Shown here piece after piece: positions 37,723 to 46,999 of a stretch of DNA of 64,000 nucleotides. Location of the stretch: NCBI GenBank assembly GCA_023442525.1, contig JAEZZA010000011.1:74640-138639 (forward strand), in the 5' to 3' direction. A model generated the notes under the pieces. It was not told the DNA's origin, searched no databases, and worked only from the letters and a program-made list of their open reading frames with translations. The first letter of the stretch is position 1; every line of letters starts with the position of its first letter. Both the position numbers and the translations under genes were made by a program. The stretch is from Bacteroidota bacterium. GTDB taxonomy: Bacteria > Bacteroidota > Bacteroidia > Bacteroidales > UBA10428.

Positions 37723-39738
37723 TTAGTACGGATCAACGTCAATTGTGTACTGTAAGCCTCTGAACGCTTCAATATCGCGAAGTGAATTGACTGTCTGAAC
37801 TATGCTGTTTTTGGTATGTTGAAGCGAATTCATCCGTTCGATTTTAATCAGGAGTCTTTTCAGGTGCAGATTGCGTATCCGGCTGACAAGTGGATATTCC
37901 GGCCCCATTATCTTTTCGGTAACTCTCTTCCTTATTCGTTCTGCAAGTTCTGCGGAGGCCTGATCAACTATATGGATATCGCGGTGTTTCAGGGTGACAT
38001 CTACAAGTCGGCTGAAAGGTGGATAGCTGAAACTTTTCCTTTCCTCAATCTGCTTCAGGTACAACGAAAGGTAATCGTTATTCAGTATACACTTAATGAC
38101 CGGATGATCCGGATAGGAAGTTTGTATGATCACTTTTCCCCGGGCGTTCTTTCGTCCTGCTCTGCCTGCAACCTGCGACATTAACTGAAAACTTCTTTCA
38201 TGTGCCCTGAAGTCGGGATAATTTAGCATGTTATCTGCATCAACTATCCCGACCAGTTTTACATTATCGAAATCAAGTCCTTTCGAAATCATCTGAGTGC
38301 CTACCAGAATATCCGACTGCCCGGATTCAAATCTCGCAATCAGGTTTTCATACGATTTCCGGCTCGATGCCGCATCGGTATCAAGCCTTTCAATTGTAGC
38401 CCCAGGGAAAATAAGTCCTGTTTCTTCCTCGATTTTTTCGGTACCGAAACCATGTAGTTTCAGATCCCCTTGGTTGCAGACAGGGCATTTGTGTGGAATT
38501 TCTGTGGTGTAACCGCAATAGTGGCATCTAAGCCTGTTCTCTCTTTTATGATAGGTTAAGCTGACGTCACAGTATTTGCAGCGTGGAACTTCTCCACATT
38601 CGGTGCAGGTAAGAAAGAGTGAAAAACCCCGGCGGTTTTGAAAGAGGATTACCTGTTCCTTGCTTTCCAACACCGTTTTAATTTCATTAACCAGGATACT
38701 CGTAAAATGCGAATGCATTTGCTTGCGTTTACGGCTTAATCGCACATTCTCAACCTGTATCTCAGGCAGGAGCAGGTTAAGATATCTTTCGTTCAGTTCA
38801 ACCAGGCTGTACTTGCCTGTTCGGCAATTATAATAGGTTTCAACCGAAGGAGTCGCCGTACCCAGCAGGACCTTCGCCCCCATCTGTCGGGCCATCATGA
38901 TGGCCGTATCTCTTGCATGATACCGGGGAGCCGGGTCGAATTGCTTATAGGTATTCTCATGCTCCTCATCAATAATAATGAGTCCCGGATTCCGGAACGG
39001 CAGAAATATTGCTGATCGTACTCCTAATACCACACGAGGCTCGTCGCTGGCCAGGAGGGCGTTCCAGGTTTTAATACGATCAGACAGGCTGTATTTGGAA
39101 TGGTATACTGAAACCTTGTCGCCAAATACCGAGCGGAGGCGATTGATAATCTGTGTGGTTAATGCGATCTCGGGTAACAGGTACAGTACTTGTTTTTTGT
39201 TGTCAAGAGCTTGTTGTATAAGGTGGATGTATATCTCGGTTTTCCCGCTCGATGTTACACCATGCAGAAGAACCACTTCAGTAGTTTCAAATGCAGTGTT
39301 GATCTCGTTAAAAGCGCGCGACTGAGCCGTGTTCAGATTCGAAAGCGGAACCACTTCAGGTGCATCCTGTTTCCTGATGCGCGTTTTTCGCTGCAAGTTG
39401 AGCTGGGCAGGCATGGCAGCCTTAAATACTTCACCGGGAGCACACATGTAGTATTCGCTGATCCATTGCCATAGTGTAAGCTGCTGTTCATTGACTACCG
39501 GCTGCGAATCCAATAGTCCGGAAATTTCCTTTGTCTGGTAACCCGGATCCTGGTCGTGAACCTTTATAACAAGTGCGGTATATATATTTTTGCGGCCGAA
39601 CGGAACGATTATTCGCGTACCGGGGTGTATCCGTGGAAACTTCTCCTTTTCTGCCGAATACGTGAATGTTGCATATATAGGCAACGGCAGCAAAACATCT
39701 ATATAATACACCGCACACATACTTTGAAAAGGTTTCAT
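37723..39738 (-). CDS. priA: Primosomal replication restart helicase PriA, short form
   Basis: 671 residues, below the usual 730-830. Visible: N-terminal 3'-DNA-binding domain (VLLPLPIYATFTYS to about residue 113), Walker A GVTSSGKTE (160-168), DEEH box, the eight-cysteine zinc region (CTECGEVPRCKYC ... CHYCG ... CPVCNQG), GTQMISKGLDF and QVAGRAGR. Only about 20 residues separate the 3'-DNA-binding domain from the helicase core (LNTAQSRAFNEI at 135), where other PriA proteins carry a winged-helix domain of about 70-100 residues; that domain seems absent. A Met at residue 7 is an alternative start. The protein restarts stalled replication forks. Confidence 0.93.
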   Translation of the reverse strand: MKPFQSMCAVYYIDVLLPLPIYATFTYSAEKEKFPRIHPGTRIIVPFGRKNIYTALVIKVHDQDPGYQTKEISGLLDSQPVVNEQQLTLWQWISEYYMCAPGEVFKAAMPAQLNLQRKTRIRKQDAPEVVPLSNLNTAQSRAFNEINTAFETTEVVLLHGVTSSGKTEIYIHLIQQALDNKKQVLYLLPEIALTTQIINRLRSVFGDKVSVYHSKYSLSDRIKTWNALLASDEPRVVLGVRSAIFLPFRNPGLIIIDEEHENTYKQFDPAPRYHARDTAIMMARQMGAKVLLGTATPSVETYYNCRTGKYSLVELNERYLNLLLPEIQVENVRLSRKRKQMHSHFTSILVNEIKTVLESKEQVILFQNRRGFSLFLTCTECGEVPRCKYCDVSLTYHKRENRLRCHYCGYTTEIPHKCPVCNQGDLKLHGFGTEKIEEETGLIFPGATIERLDTDAASSRKSYENLIARFESGQSDILVGTQMISKGLDFDNVKLVGIVDADNMLNYPDFRAHERSFQLMSQVAGRAGRKNARGKVIIQTSYPDHPVIKCILNNDYLSLYLKQIEERKSFSYPPFSRLVDVTLKHRDIHIVDQASAELAERIRKRVTEKIMGPEYPLVSRIRNLHLKRLLIKIERMNSLQHTKNSIVQTVNSLRDIEAFRGLQYTIDVDPY

Positions 39739-39789
39739 GGGCTATGCCCGTTTCTTCAGCACCCAGCACCGGGAACCATTTGAAACTAA

Positions 39790-40764
39790 CTATCGGATTA
39801 CTTCAGCCAGCTTCAGCAATTCCATATTCACACTCTTATGAAGCTTCACAGACTTGTTTAGGGGAACATTAACAATTTTGTTGTCTACAATTCCGATCAT
39901 GATACTCTTCTGGTCATCGAGCAATGCATCAATTGCTGCAACTCCCATGCGACTTGCAGTGACACGGTCGAACGCCGACGGATTACCACCTCGCTGTATA
40001 TGTCCTAATATGGTAGTTCTGATACTCAGTTCGGGAAATTCACTTTCCATGCGCCTGGCAATTTCCGTTGCACCACCTTCTTCTTCACCTTCGGCAACTA
40101 TAATGACACTTGATTTACGTTTTTCAACACGCTCGGCCATGAGCTTTCTCAATGGTTCCATCTGTCCCTTCTTTTCGGGTATCAGAATAGCCTCTGCACC
40201 ACAGGCAATGCCGCTTCTTATTGCGAGAAACCCTGCCTCACGACCCATTACCTCCACGAAAAAAATCCTGCCATGCGAACTTGCTGTGTCCCTTATTTTA
40301 TCCACTGCATCTACAACAGTATTTAAAGCTGTATCGTAACCAATGGTGTAATCGGTACCAAACAGATCGTTATCAATAGTTCCCGGGATGCCAATAAACG
40401 GAATCTCAAATTCCTTCGACATGATGCTGGCACCCGTAAAAGTACCGTCGCCCCCGATGACGATTACGGCCTGAATACCGAATTTCTTTAACTGTTCGTA
40501 TGCTTTTTTACGGCCTTCGTATTCAAGAAACTCCTTACAACGTGCCGTGTAGATAATGGTGCCCCCGCGCTGGATAATGCCGCTGACTGACTGTGATGTC
40601 AGGGGAACAATATCTCCTTCAATCATTCCCATATAACCTCGCCGGATTCCGAACACTTCAAGTCCGTTTTGAATACCTGACCGGACAACAGCCCGGATGG
40701 CAGCATTCATACCCGGTGCATCACCGCCCGAAGTAAGCACACCTATTTTTTTGATCTTTTCCAT
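39790..40764 (-). CDS. pfkA: ATP-dependent 6-phosphofructokinase
   Basis: 324 residues, the typical bacterial length. GVLTSGGDAPGMNAAIRAVV at the N-terminus, the nucleotide motif GGDGTFTGA (Gly rather than Asp at the position that marks PPi-dependent enzymes), the catalytic region GIPGTIDNDLFGTDYTIG, and the fructose-6-phosphate segment EVMGREAGFLA are present. It catalyses the committed step of glycolysis. It follows ispH by 27 bases and precedes priA by 51, in the porQ operon run. Confidence 0.95.
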   Translation of the reverse strand: MEKIKKIGVLTSGGDAPGMNAAIRAVVRSGIQNGLEVFGIRRGYMGMIEGDIVPLTSQSVSGIIQRGGTIIYTARCKEFLEYEGRKKAYEQLKKFGIQAVIVIGGDGTFTGASIMSKEFEIPFIGIPGTIDNDLFGTDYTIGYDTALNTVVDAVDKIRDTASSHGRIFFVEVMGREAGFLAIRSGIACGAEAILIPEKKGQMEPLRKLMAERVEKRKSSVIIVAEGEEEGGATEIARRMESEFPELSIRTTILGHIQRGGNPSAFDRVTASRMGVAAIDALLDDQKSIMIGIVDNKIVNVPLNKSVKLHKSVNMELLKLAEVIR

Positions 40765-40791
40765 GGAATTATGGTAATTATAGCTTCAAAT

Positions 40792-41667
40792 TTATTGATT
40801 AATAGTTAACAATTTTTTACGGAATTCCTCCAGCAACCAACCCGGAGTGGAGGTTGCGCCAGTTATGCCAACGCTTGTGACATTTTCCAGCCATGCCTCA
40901 TCTACATCGCCGGTATCAGTTACGAAATAGGTCTTTGGATTAACTTCCAGGCATTTCGAATAAAGCAATTTGCCATTTGAGCTTTGTTTGTAGCTTACAA
41001 AAAGTATGATATCAAACGATGATGCAAATGTCCGCAATTGATCAATCCGGCCGGATACCTGGCGGCATATTGAATTTGTGCATTTAACAGATTGCGAACT
41101 CAGGCCATGCTGGGCAGCTCTTTCAATCAGAATATTCTGAAGACTTGCATAGCTGTCGGTACTCATTGTAGTTTGGGCGTACAGGTGAACCGGCCGCGTA
41201 AAATCAATTTTTTCCAGATCGTCGGGCGATTCGGCAATGATGGCACTGTATCCCGTTTGTCCTGCCAGTCCCCTTACTTCAGCATGATCTTTCTTTCCGA
41301 ACAGTACAATTTGAACACCGTTTTCAGGTTCGGTCTGGTAGGCGCTTTTTACCCTGCTTTGAAGCTTGAGAACTATGGGACAGGTACCATCAATGAGTTC
41401 GATGTTATGCTCCTGGGCATATTTGTAGGTTTCGGGCGGTTCACCATGTGCACGGATCAATACCCTGCAATTGCTAAGCTTATAATATTGCTCGTACGAA
41501 ATGGTTTTTAATCCCGCCTGTTCCAGTCGTTCAATTTCTTTCTGGTTGTGAACAATTTCACCAAGGCAATACAGCATTCCATGTTGCCTGATCACTTCCT
41601 CGGCCTTATTTACAACGCGTGTAACCCCAAAACAGAATCCGGCTCTCGGATCAATCTCAATTTTCAT
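40792..41667 (-). CDS. ispH: 4-hydroxy-3-methylbut-2-enyl diphosphate reductase
   Basis: With the ATG at 41667 the protein has 291 residues starting MKIEIDPRAGFCFGV, the family's normal N-terminus; the 18-residue upstream extension is unlikely. The three [4Fe-4S] cysteines are visible: Cys12 in GFCFGV, one in DGTCPIV, and one in TNSICRQ. Also present are the VHNQKEI and RAHGEPP histidine motifs. Last step of the MEP isoprenoid pathway. Its 5' end overlaps the cmk 3' end by 11 bases, a neighbour pair common in Bacteroidota. Confidence 0.93.
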   Translation of the reverse strand: MKIEIDPRAGFCFGVTRVVNKAEEVIRQHGMLYCLGEIVHNQKEIERLEQAGLKTISYEQYYKLSNCRVLIRAHGEPPETYKYAQEHNIELIDGTCPIVLKLQSRVKSAYQTEPENGVQIVLFGKKDHAEVRGLAGQTGYSAIIAESPDDLEKIDFTRPVHLYAQTTMSTDSYASLQNILIERAAQHGLSSQSVKCTNSICRQVSGRIDQLRTFASSFDIILFVSYKQSSNGKLLYSKCLEVNPKTYFVTDTGDVDEAWLENVTSVGITGATSTPGWLLEEFRKKLLTINQ

Positions 41668-42364
41668 GCCCGGAAGTAATTTTTGACCATTTTTCCCTGA
41701 ACCAGTCCATCTGATCAGCAAATGTCATGTTGCTGTTGTCGAGTATAAATGCATCGGGGGCTCTGCGAAGGGGACTCACCTCGCGATTCTCATCTTCGTG
41801 ATCGCGCATCCGGATGTTATTAAGCACATCATCGAATTCAACCTGGATTCCTTTTTCGGTAAGTTCTTTATATCGTCGTTGGGCACGAACAACCGGGTCG
41901 GCCAACATGAAGATCTTCAATGCTGCATTTGGGAATACTGTCGATCCTATATCCCGGCCATCCATTACTACTCCTCCTATGCTGCCCATATCGCGCTGCT
42001 GGCTCACCATTTTTTCTCTCACCTCGGGCACCTGGCTTATTTTGCTCACAATAGCTGATACTTCTACGCCTCTTATCTCTTTTTCGACATTCTCTCTGTT
42101 CAGCCATGTTTCCTGAATACCGGTGTCCGAACTGTACACAAAGCTTATGTTTATGTCGTTCAGTAAACCCACGAGGTGTTCCTTGTCGATATTACCGTTT
42201 TGGATTAAACCTTTGCGAAGTGCAAACAATGCCACCGCCCTATACATGGCACCACTGTCGATATAAATGTATTCGAGCTCTTTTGCCAGCAATTTGGCAT
42301 ACGAACTTTTACCACACGACGAGTAGCCGTCAATAGCTATAACCAGAGGCTTGTGAAATTTCAT
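41657..42364 (-). CDS. cmk: Cytidylate kinase
   Basis: 235 residues with the P-loop DGYSSCGKSS, the substrate loop YIDSGAMYRAV, and GRDIGSTVFPNA. It phosphorylates CMP/dCMP with ATP for nucleotide and lipid precursor supply. It follows porQ by 2 bases and overlaps ispH, so it is translated from the same mRNA as both. Confidence 0.95.
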   Translation of the reverse strand: MKFHKPLVIAIDGYSSCGKSSYAKLLAKELEYIYIDSGAMYRAVALFALRKGLIQNGNIDKEHLVGLLNDINISFVYSSDTGIQETWLNRENVEKEIRGVEVSAIVSKISQVPEVREKMVSQQRDMGSIGGVVMDGRDIGSTVFPNAALKIFMLADPVVRAQRRYKELTEKGIQVEFDDVLNNIRMRDHEDENREVSPLRRAPDAFILDNSNMTFADQMDWFREKWSKITSGHEN

Positions 42365-42366
42365 CT

Positions 42367-43446
42367 TCAGAATTTTTTGCTGAATTCATCGAGGTTCATA
42401 CTGAACGAAAAATGATTGGTAGCACCTGCCAGATGATAAACTCCCCGGCCGTAACCGAATGTGAATTTATTAAGATTCAATCCTAGTCCCCAAGAAAATC
42501 CTACCATTCCGGGGCGGGTATCTACTTTAAGCTCTTGTCTTCTCCGGTAATTATATCCGGCCCGGAACTCCAGATTCTTTCCTAAGCTCACCGTTGTCCC
42601 GACTGCCACATGCCGCATGAAGTTGTCGATAAACGTGTCGAATTTGTTTTCTGATATTTTATCTCCTGATGCCAGATCGATCTCCTCTTCCTCGAGGTCG
42701 AGTTTTGTTTTGTATCTCAAATCCCATTTCTCGAGATGATTGAATGTAATATTGAAGGTAAAGGGTGCATAAGCAAGCCCCTTGGATATCCCGACAGCTA
42801 TATTGAACGGCAAAGGTTCTTTTGCACCATCTACCGTGTAGCCATCCACCTGCATACCGGCGTTTCTGATAACCAGACCTGCTGTAAACCTGGCTTCAGG
42901 ATCATAATAGGTTATACCGGCATCCAGGGCTATTGCCGTTGAATTATACAGCTCATAATCGGAGTATATATTTTTTGCAGTAATTCCCATTGTCCACAGG
43001 CTGTCAATTTTCCTGGAATACGTCAGATTGAAAGAATAATCAGCAGCTCTGAATTCGCCCGTTTTGATCCCGTTCTCATCTGCTCCCTGAAAGGTTCCGT
43101 AATACAGATAGTGAATGCCGCCGGCAAGAGTACTCTTCTTGTTGAGCCTGGCTGCAGCCGATGCATAGCCGAAATTGGCGCCTGCAAAATAATTCACGTA
43201 ATTAAGTGCCAGGTGATGATGCATTTCTGAATTCAACAGCGCAGGATTATGATAAACGAGTTCGGGATTGTTTCCTTCAAGAGTAACAATATCACCGCCA
43301 AGGGCCATAACACGGGCCGAATTCGTTATTTCAAGGAATTGAAAAGCCTTGCCTCCGGGTTGAGCGGTTGAATTATAAGAAATGACCACCAACAAGCACA
43401 GGAATAAAAGCCGGATTTGTAGTTGTGTATTATAACAGATAGTCAT
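42367..43446 (-). CDS. porQ: Type IX secretion system protein PorQ
   Basis: 359 residues with signal peptide, then the PorV/PorQ-type outer-membrane barrel start: FQFLEITNSARVMALGGDIVTLEGNNPELVYHNPALL. PorQ is a T9SS accessory barrel close to PorV and PorU. Its place directly upstream of cmk-ispH-pfkA is a conserved Bacteroidota arrangement as I know it. The window also encodes three T9SS client enzymes (two M4 proteases and GH9), so the system is evidently in use. A promoter 17 bases upstream is recognisable. Confidence 0.88.
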   Translation of the reverse strand: MTICYNTQLQIRLLFLCLLVVISYNSTAQPGGKAFQFLEITNSARVMALGGDIVTLEGNNPELVYHNPALLNSEMHHHLALNYVNYFAGANFGYASAAARLNKKSTLAGGIHYLYYGTFQGADENGIKTGEFRAADYSFNLTYSRKIDSLWTMGITAKNIYSDYELYNSTAIALDAGITYYDPEARFTAGLVIRNAGMQVDGYTVDGAKEPLPFNIAVGISKGLAYAPFTFNITFNHLEKWDLRYKTKLDLEEEEIDLASGDKISENKFDTFIDNFMRHVAVGTTVSLGKNLEFRAGYNYRRRQELKVDTRPGMVGFSWGLGLNLNKFTFGYGRGVYHLAGATNHFSFSMNLDEFSKKF

Positions 43447-43462
43447 CGATTTGGCTAACGGG

Positions 43463-43493
43463 TAAAATTAGCAGTTATTATTCAATCCTCAAA
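43463..43493 (-). promoter_or_regulatory. Near-consensus Bacteroidota promoter of the porQ operon
   Basis: On the minus strand: TTTG (43493-43490), exactly 19 bases, TAATTTTA (43470-43463), one mismatch to TAnnTTTG. Transcription from about 43457 would leave a leader of only about 10 bases before the porQ ATG. Confidence 0.7.
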
Positions 43494-43531
43494 CTACAAA
43501 CATTTTATTAATTTCGTGGAAAATTCCAGCA

Positions 43532-44452
43532 TTGGACCAAATTCCAGATAACCGGATAATTTTCATTATCAATCCTATTGCCGGCACCCGGCAAAAGCAA
43601 CTTATTCACGATGCCATAGCAAAAGCCTTTTCAGCTGACGAGCATGAGATCATTTACACGGCTTATCCTGGAAATGCTTATGAATTGGCGGCACAGAAGG
43701 TATCTGAAGGTTACATGAATATTGTTGCGGTTGGAGGCGACGGCACGGTTAATGAAGTGGCATCAGCACTGGTCAGTACCCCGGCACGACTGGGTATCAT
43801 CCCTGCCGGATCGGGAAACGGGTTGGCCAGGCATCTGCATATTCCGGTTGCCTATCAGGATTCGCTGAAAGTATTGCGCGATCCTGTGATTAAAAGCATT
43901 GATGTAGGCAGGGTAAACGGAAGGTACTTTTTCTGTACGTGTGGTACCGGCTTTGATGCCAGTGTAGGTAAAAAATTCGCCCGGGAACCCAAACGCGGTA
44001 TGGCAAGTTATGTAAGAGCAACTATTCATCAGTATATTAATTATTCTCCAAAAAAGTATATCCTCAAGGCAGAGAATAAAAAGGTTGAACTCAAAGCGTT
44101 CCTGGTAACCTTTGCTAATTCGGGACAATATGGAAATAACGCCTACATTGCACCTAATGCTCTCATTGATGATGGTTATCTCGATTTGTGTGTGCTCAGG
44201 CCATTTCCAAAGACTTCCACCCTGGAATTAGGATTGCGGCTGTTTTTCAAAAACATCGATCAGAGTCCTTACCTCGAAGTCATGCGGGTTAAGAAGGCAA
44301 CTTTGCGAAGGAAAAATAAACAGAAGATCACGGTACACCTCGATGGCGAGCCGGTGACGCTGAAACGAAAATTGAAGGTAAAGGTCTTACCCTCAGCCCT
44401 TAATGTTATGATCCCACATCCCAGGAACCATAACACTTTATTCAAGTTTTGA
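43532..44452 (+). CDS. Diacylglycerol kinase-family lipid kinase
   Basis: 306 residues with the DAGK catalytic signature: FIINPIAGTRQK, VAVGGDGTVNEVASAL and IPAGSGNGLARHL. There is no in-frame ATG ahead of IIFIINPIAG; the frame starts at a TTG at 43532. The protein phosphorylates diacylglycerol, undecaprenol-like or sphingoid lipids; YegS/DgkB and sphingosine-kinase relatives share this fold. Bacteroidota sphingolipid metabolism is an attractive but unproven option. It is divergent from porQ; its stop is 10 bases from the lipB stop. Confidence 0.85.
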   Translation: MDQIPDNRIIFIINPIAGTRQKQLIHDAIAKAFSADEHEIIYTAYPGNAYELAAQKVSEGYMNIVAVGGDGTVNEVASALVSTPARLGIIPAGSGNGLARHLHIPVAYQDSLKVLRDPVIKSIDVGRVNGRYFFCTCGTGFDASVGKKFAREPKRGMASYVRATIHQYINYSPKKYILKAENKKVELKAFLVTFANSGQYGNNAYIAPNALIDDGYLDLCVLRPFPKTSTLELGLRLFFKNIDQSPYLEVMRVKKATLRRKNKQKITVHLDGEPVTLKRKLKVKVLPSALNVMIPHPRNHNTLFKF

Positions 44453-44462
44453 CAACAGGGTA

Positions 44463-45152
44463 TTAAGTCGCAAACCCCACCCCAAACACATCTCCAATTA
44501 TACCTTTCAGCATTTCTTTAACCTTTTCCATATTCACTTCTTCACCTTTTATTTTCGAAATGGAAGTAACACCTTTATCCGTAAATCCACACGGATTGAT
44601 CCAGGTAAAATAACTCAGATCGGTATTCACATTCAGCGCGAAGCCATGCATGGTAATACCCCTGCTGATTTTCACTCCTATGGCACAAATCTTTCGCATC
44701 AGAGGAGGTTCGGGTGCGCTTACCCATACGCCGGTGGCACCGTCGAGGCGACCTGATTCAATGCCGAATTGTTTAAGAAGCCAGATTATCGAATCTTCAA
44801 TGCATTCAATATATTTTCTGGGGCCAATTCCCAGTCGATCCAGGTCGAACACCGGATAGCCCACAAGCTGACCGGGCCCATGATAGGTAATATCACCGCC
44901 ACGGTCGGTGCGATAATAAGTTGCATGTATTGAATGCAGGAATCCCGGGTCGATAAGCAGGTTATTTTCATGCCCGCTTTTGCCCAGTGTATAAACGTGG
45001 GGATGCTCAACAAAGATCAGTGAGGGCAAAGTGTCGGTCTTTTCTCCCGACGTCTTGGCCCCCACCAGGTTACGATGTATTTCCTGTTGAAAATCCCAGG
45101 TTTCCTTGTATTCTTTGACCTTTAAATCGATATACCGAACCTGGTTTTTCAT
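44463..45152 (-). CDS. lipB: Octanoyl-ACP:protein N-octanoyltransferase
   Basis: 229 residues. The conserved active site RGGDITYHGPGQLVGYP, the Lys in CAIGVKISRGITMHGFALNV, and the catalytic Cys in INPCGFTDKGV are visible. LipB moves octanoate from ACP to lipoyl domains, the first step of lipoate synthesis. It lies 3 bases after the TIM-barrel gene, so the two are probably co-transcribed despite unrelated functions. Confidence 0.94.
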   Translation of the reverse strand: MKNQVRYIDLKVKEYKETWDFQQEIHRNLVGAKTSGEKTDTLPSLIFVEHPHVYTLGKSGHENNLLIDPGFLHSIHATYYRTDRGGDITYHGPGQLVGYPVFDLDRLGIGPRKYIECIEDSIIWLLKQFGIESGRLDGATGVWVSAPEPPLMRKICAIGVKISRGITMHGFALNVNTDLSYFTWINPCGFTDKGVTSISKIKGEEVNMEKVKEMLKGIIGDVFGVGFAT

Positions 45153-45155
45153 GGT

Positions 45156-46061
45156 CTACAGTTCCTTAAATGCCCGCTCCAACAACTTCTTGGTTGCCAT
45201 TATTCCTTCCGGCTCGGATAGTTTGGAGCCTTCGTATTCAATACCTACCCATCCTTTGTAACCGGCATCTTTAACAATTTTCATAATGCGGAAATAATCC
45301 GAACGGGTTTCATTTCCATTCTCGTCGAATTCATGCGATTTGGCGCTTACACCTTTCGCAAAGGGCATAAGTTCGGCTATTCCAAGATAACGGTCGTATT
45401 CTTCGTTCTGGCTTACCCTGAAATTACCGAAATCGGGCAAAGTGCCCACATTTTTCATATTTACCGTTTTCATTACGCCTGAAAGCCATTTACCGTTCGA
45501 TGAAAATCCGCCGTGATTCTCAACAATTACGTTGATCTTCATGGGTGCTGCAAAGGTTCCCATTTTCGACAACGATTCAACCACACCGTCTGCAACCTCC
45601 TGTTCAGTTCCTCTTCCTGCCGCATTAACACGAATGGAATGGCAGCCCAGGAATTTCGCAGCTTCAATCCATCTTTTATGGTTATCGATGGCTTTTGCAC
45701 GTGCAGCAGCATCTGAATCGCCAAGCGATCCCTGCCCGTCGACCATAATGAGTACATTAGTAACACCGTTGTCTTTGGTAATCTTCAGTAATTCATTCAG
45801 GTACCCGGTGCTGGTATCTTTAAAGAAAGTGCTTACATATTCTACACCATTGATCCCGAATTCATTCCTGGCCTTAACCGGAAAATCCAGGTTAGTCATT
45901 TGCCTGGCAAATAAAGCTTTATGAAGCGACCACTCGGCCAGGGAGATCCTGAATGGTTCTTTCGCCATGTAATACATTCCTAATGCTTCGTTGGCAAGCA
46001 ACGGCATGCCTGCCACGGCAACCGCCGCGGTCTGAAGAAATGACCTTCTGCTTTGTTTCAT
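45156..46061 (-). CDS. Exported TIM-barrel sugar isomerase/lyase (xylose-isomerase-like)
   Basis: 301 residues with a twin-arginine leader (KQSRRSFLQTAAVAVAG). Metal-binding barrel motifs INVIVENHGGFSS, GTLPDFGNF and GWVGIEYEG give the Glu/Asp ligands of the AP-endonuclease-2/xylose-isomerase-like family. Exported family members in Bacteroides act as lyases or epimerases on 3-keto-sugars made by Gfo/Idh/MocA enzymes. The neighbouring DUF1080 and Gfo/Idh genes fit that role. Substrate is inferred only. Confidence 0.8.
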   Translation of the reverse strand: MKQSRRSFLQTAAVAVAGMPLLANEALGMYYMAKEPFRISLAEWSLHKALFARQMTNLDFPVKARNEFGINGVEYVSTFFKDTSTGYLNELLKITKDNGVTNVLIMVDGQGSLGDSDAAARAKAIDNHKRWIEAAKFLGCHSIRVNAAGRGTEQEVADGVVESLSKMGTFAAPMKINVIVENHGGFSSNGKWLSGVMKTVNMKNVGTLPDFGNFRVSQNEEYDRYLGIAELMPFAKGVSAKSHEFDENGNETRSDYFRIMKIVKDAGYKGWVGIEYEGSKLSEPEGIMATKKLLERAFKEL

Positions 46062-46121
46062 GTTTATTATTTTTTGATGTACGTTAGAATTGACTTACTG
46101 ATTCCTTATCGGGGTTAAATA

Positions 46122-46154
46122 AAAAAGGTTGTCTTTTTAACAGACAACCTTTTT
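46122..46154 (-). terminator. Bidirectional intrinsic terminator after the DUF1080 gene
   Basis: A 13-bp stem AAAAAGGTTGTCT / AGACAACCTTTTT with a 7-base loop, 19 bases beyond the DUF1080 stop. It separates the DUF1080 transcript from the TIM-barrel/lipB pair, unless read-through occurs. Confidence 0.85.
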
Positions 46155-46173
46155 CTATGTTCACATCCGGTTT

Positions 46174-46971
46174 TTACAATTCCTTGATCTTGATATTCCT
46201 GAACCATACATCGTCGCCATGGTCCTGAAGGCCGATAAAACCTTCGGTGGCAACATTTGCCCAGTCTTTATTCAGTTCAGGGAATTTACTTCCGGCAACC
46301 AGCTTATTCCATTCGGGAGTCCACAGATGGTATTCCAAAACAACTTCGCCGTTCTGATAATGCCATACGGAACCTTTATAAACTTTTACTTCAGCAGTGT
46401 TCCATTCTCCGGCAGATTTAGCATTCTGTGGAACCGCGGGTATCAGATCGTAAAGTGAACCGGCTTTCCGGTTTCCGTCTTTTCCGGCAGCAGCATCAGG
46501 ATGCCTTTCGTTGTCAAGAACCTGCATTTCAGGTGCAGTTTTCCAGATGAAATCATAATCCGGTGTTTCCTGTCCCAGGTAAAAGATTCCACTGTTTCCA
46601 CCTTCGGAAATTTTCCATTCCAGTTTTAAATGAAAATTCGAAAATTTCTTGTTGTAAACTATATCTCCACCCTGGGCACCACCTGCTTCACCGCGGCCCG
46701 AACCGTTACACTTCAGTGCACCGTCGTCGATAATCCAACCGCCTGTAGGGAAAGAATCCTTTCCATATCCTCTCCAACCGTCGGTAGTTTTTCCATCGAA
46801 CAGCAGAGTCCATCCGCCCTCAGCAACCTCGGCTTCGGTGAGACTGTTATTTGGATCAACTTCTGCAACGGTAGTTTCAGTCTTAGGAGCGCCTGATTTA
46901 CATGAATAAAGACCACCTGCAATGATGAAGCAAAACATCAATAAAACAATAGCAACGTTTTTCATTTTCAA
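46174..46971 (-). CDS. DUF1080 (3-keto-disaccharide hydrolase-type) lipoprotein
   Basis: 265 residues; lipobox GGLYSCKSG with the acylated Cys at 24. The concanavalin-like DUF1080 fold is shown by GGWTLLFDGKTTDGWRGYG, KFSNFHLKLEWKISEGGNSG, and APEMQVLDNERHPDAAAGKDG. Members hydrolyse or eliminate glycosidic bonds after C3 oxidation of the sugar. Only 28 bases separate it from the Gfo/Idh gene upstream, so the oxidising and bond-breaking enzymes are likely made together. Confidence 0.85.
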   Translation of the reverse strand: MKMKNVAIVLLMFCFIIAGGLYSCKSGAPKTETTVAEVDPNNSLTEAEVAEGGWTLLFDGKTTDGWRGYGKDSFPTGGWIIDDGALKCNGSGRGEAGGAQGGDIVYNKKFSNFHLKLEWKISEGGNSGIFYLGQETPDYDFIWKTAPEMQVLDNERHPDAAAGKDGNRKAGSLYDLIPAVPQNAKSAGEWNTAEVKVYKGSVWHYQNGEVVLEYHLWTPEWNKLVAGSKFPELNKDWANVATEGFIGLQDHGDDVWFRNIKIKEL

Positions 46972-46999
46972 TTATAATTAGAATTAATGAATTTACACG

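Noticed and set aside
36429..37772. Longer start (37772) for the VWA lipoprotein
   Set aside because: It overlaps priA and would bury the lipoprotein signal 42 residues inside the protein; the ATG at 37646 gives a normal lipobox.
40792..41721. Longer start (41721) for ispH
   Set aside because: The 18 extra residues lie within cmk coding sequence and the family starts at MKIEIDPRAGFCFG.
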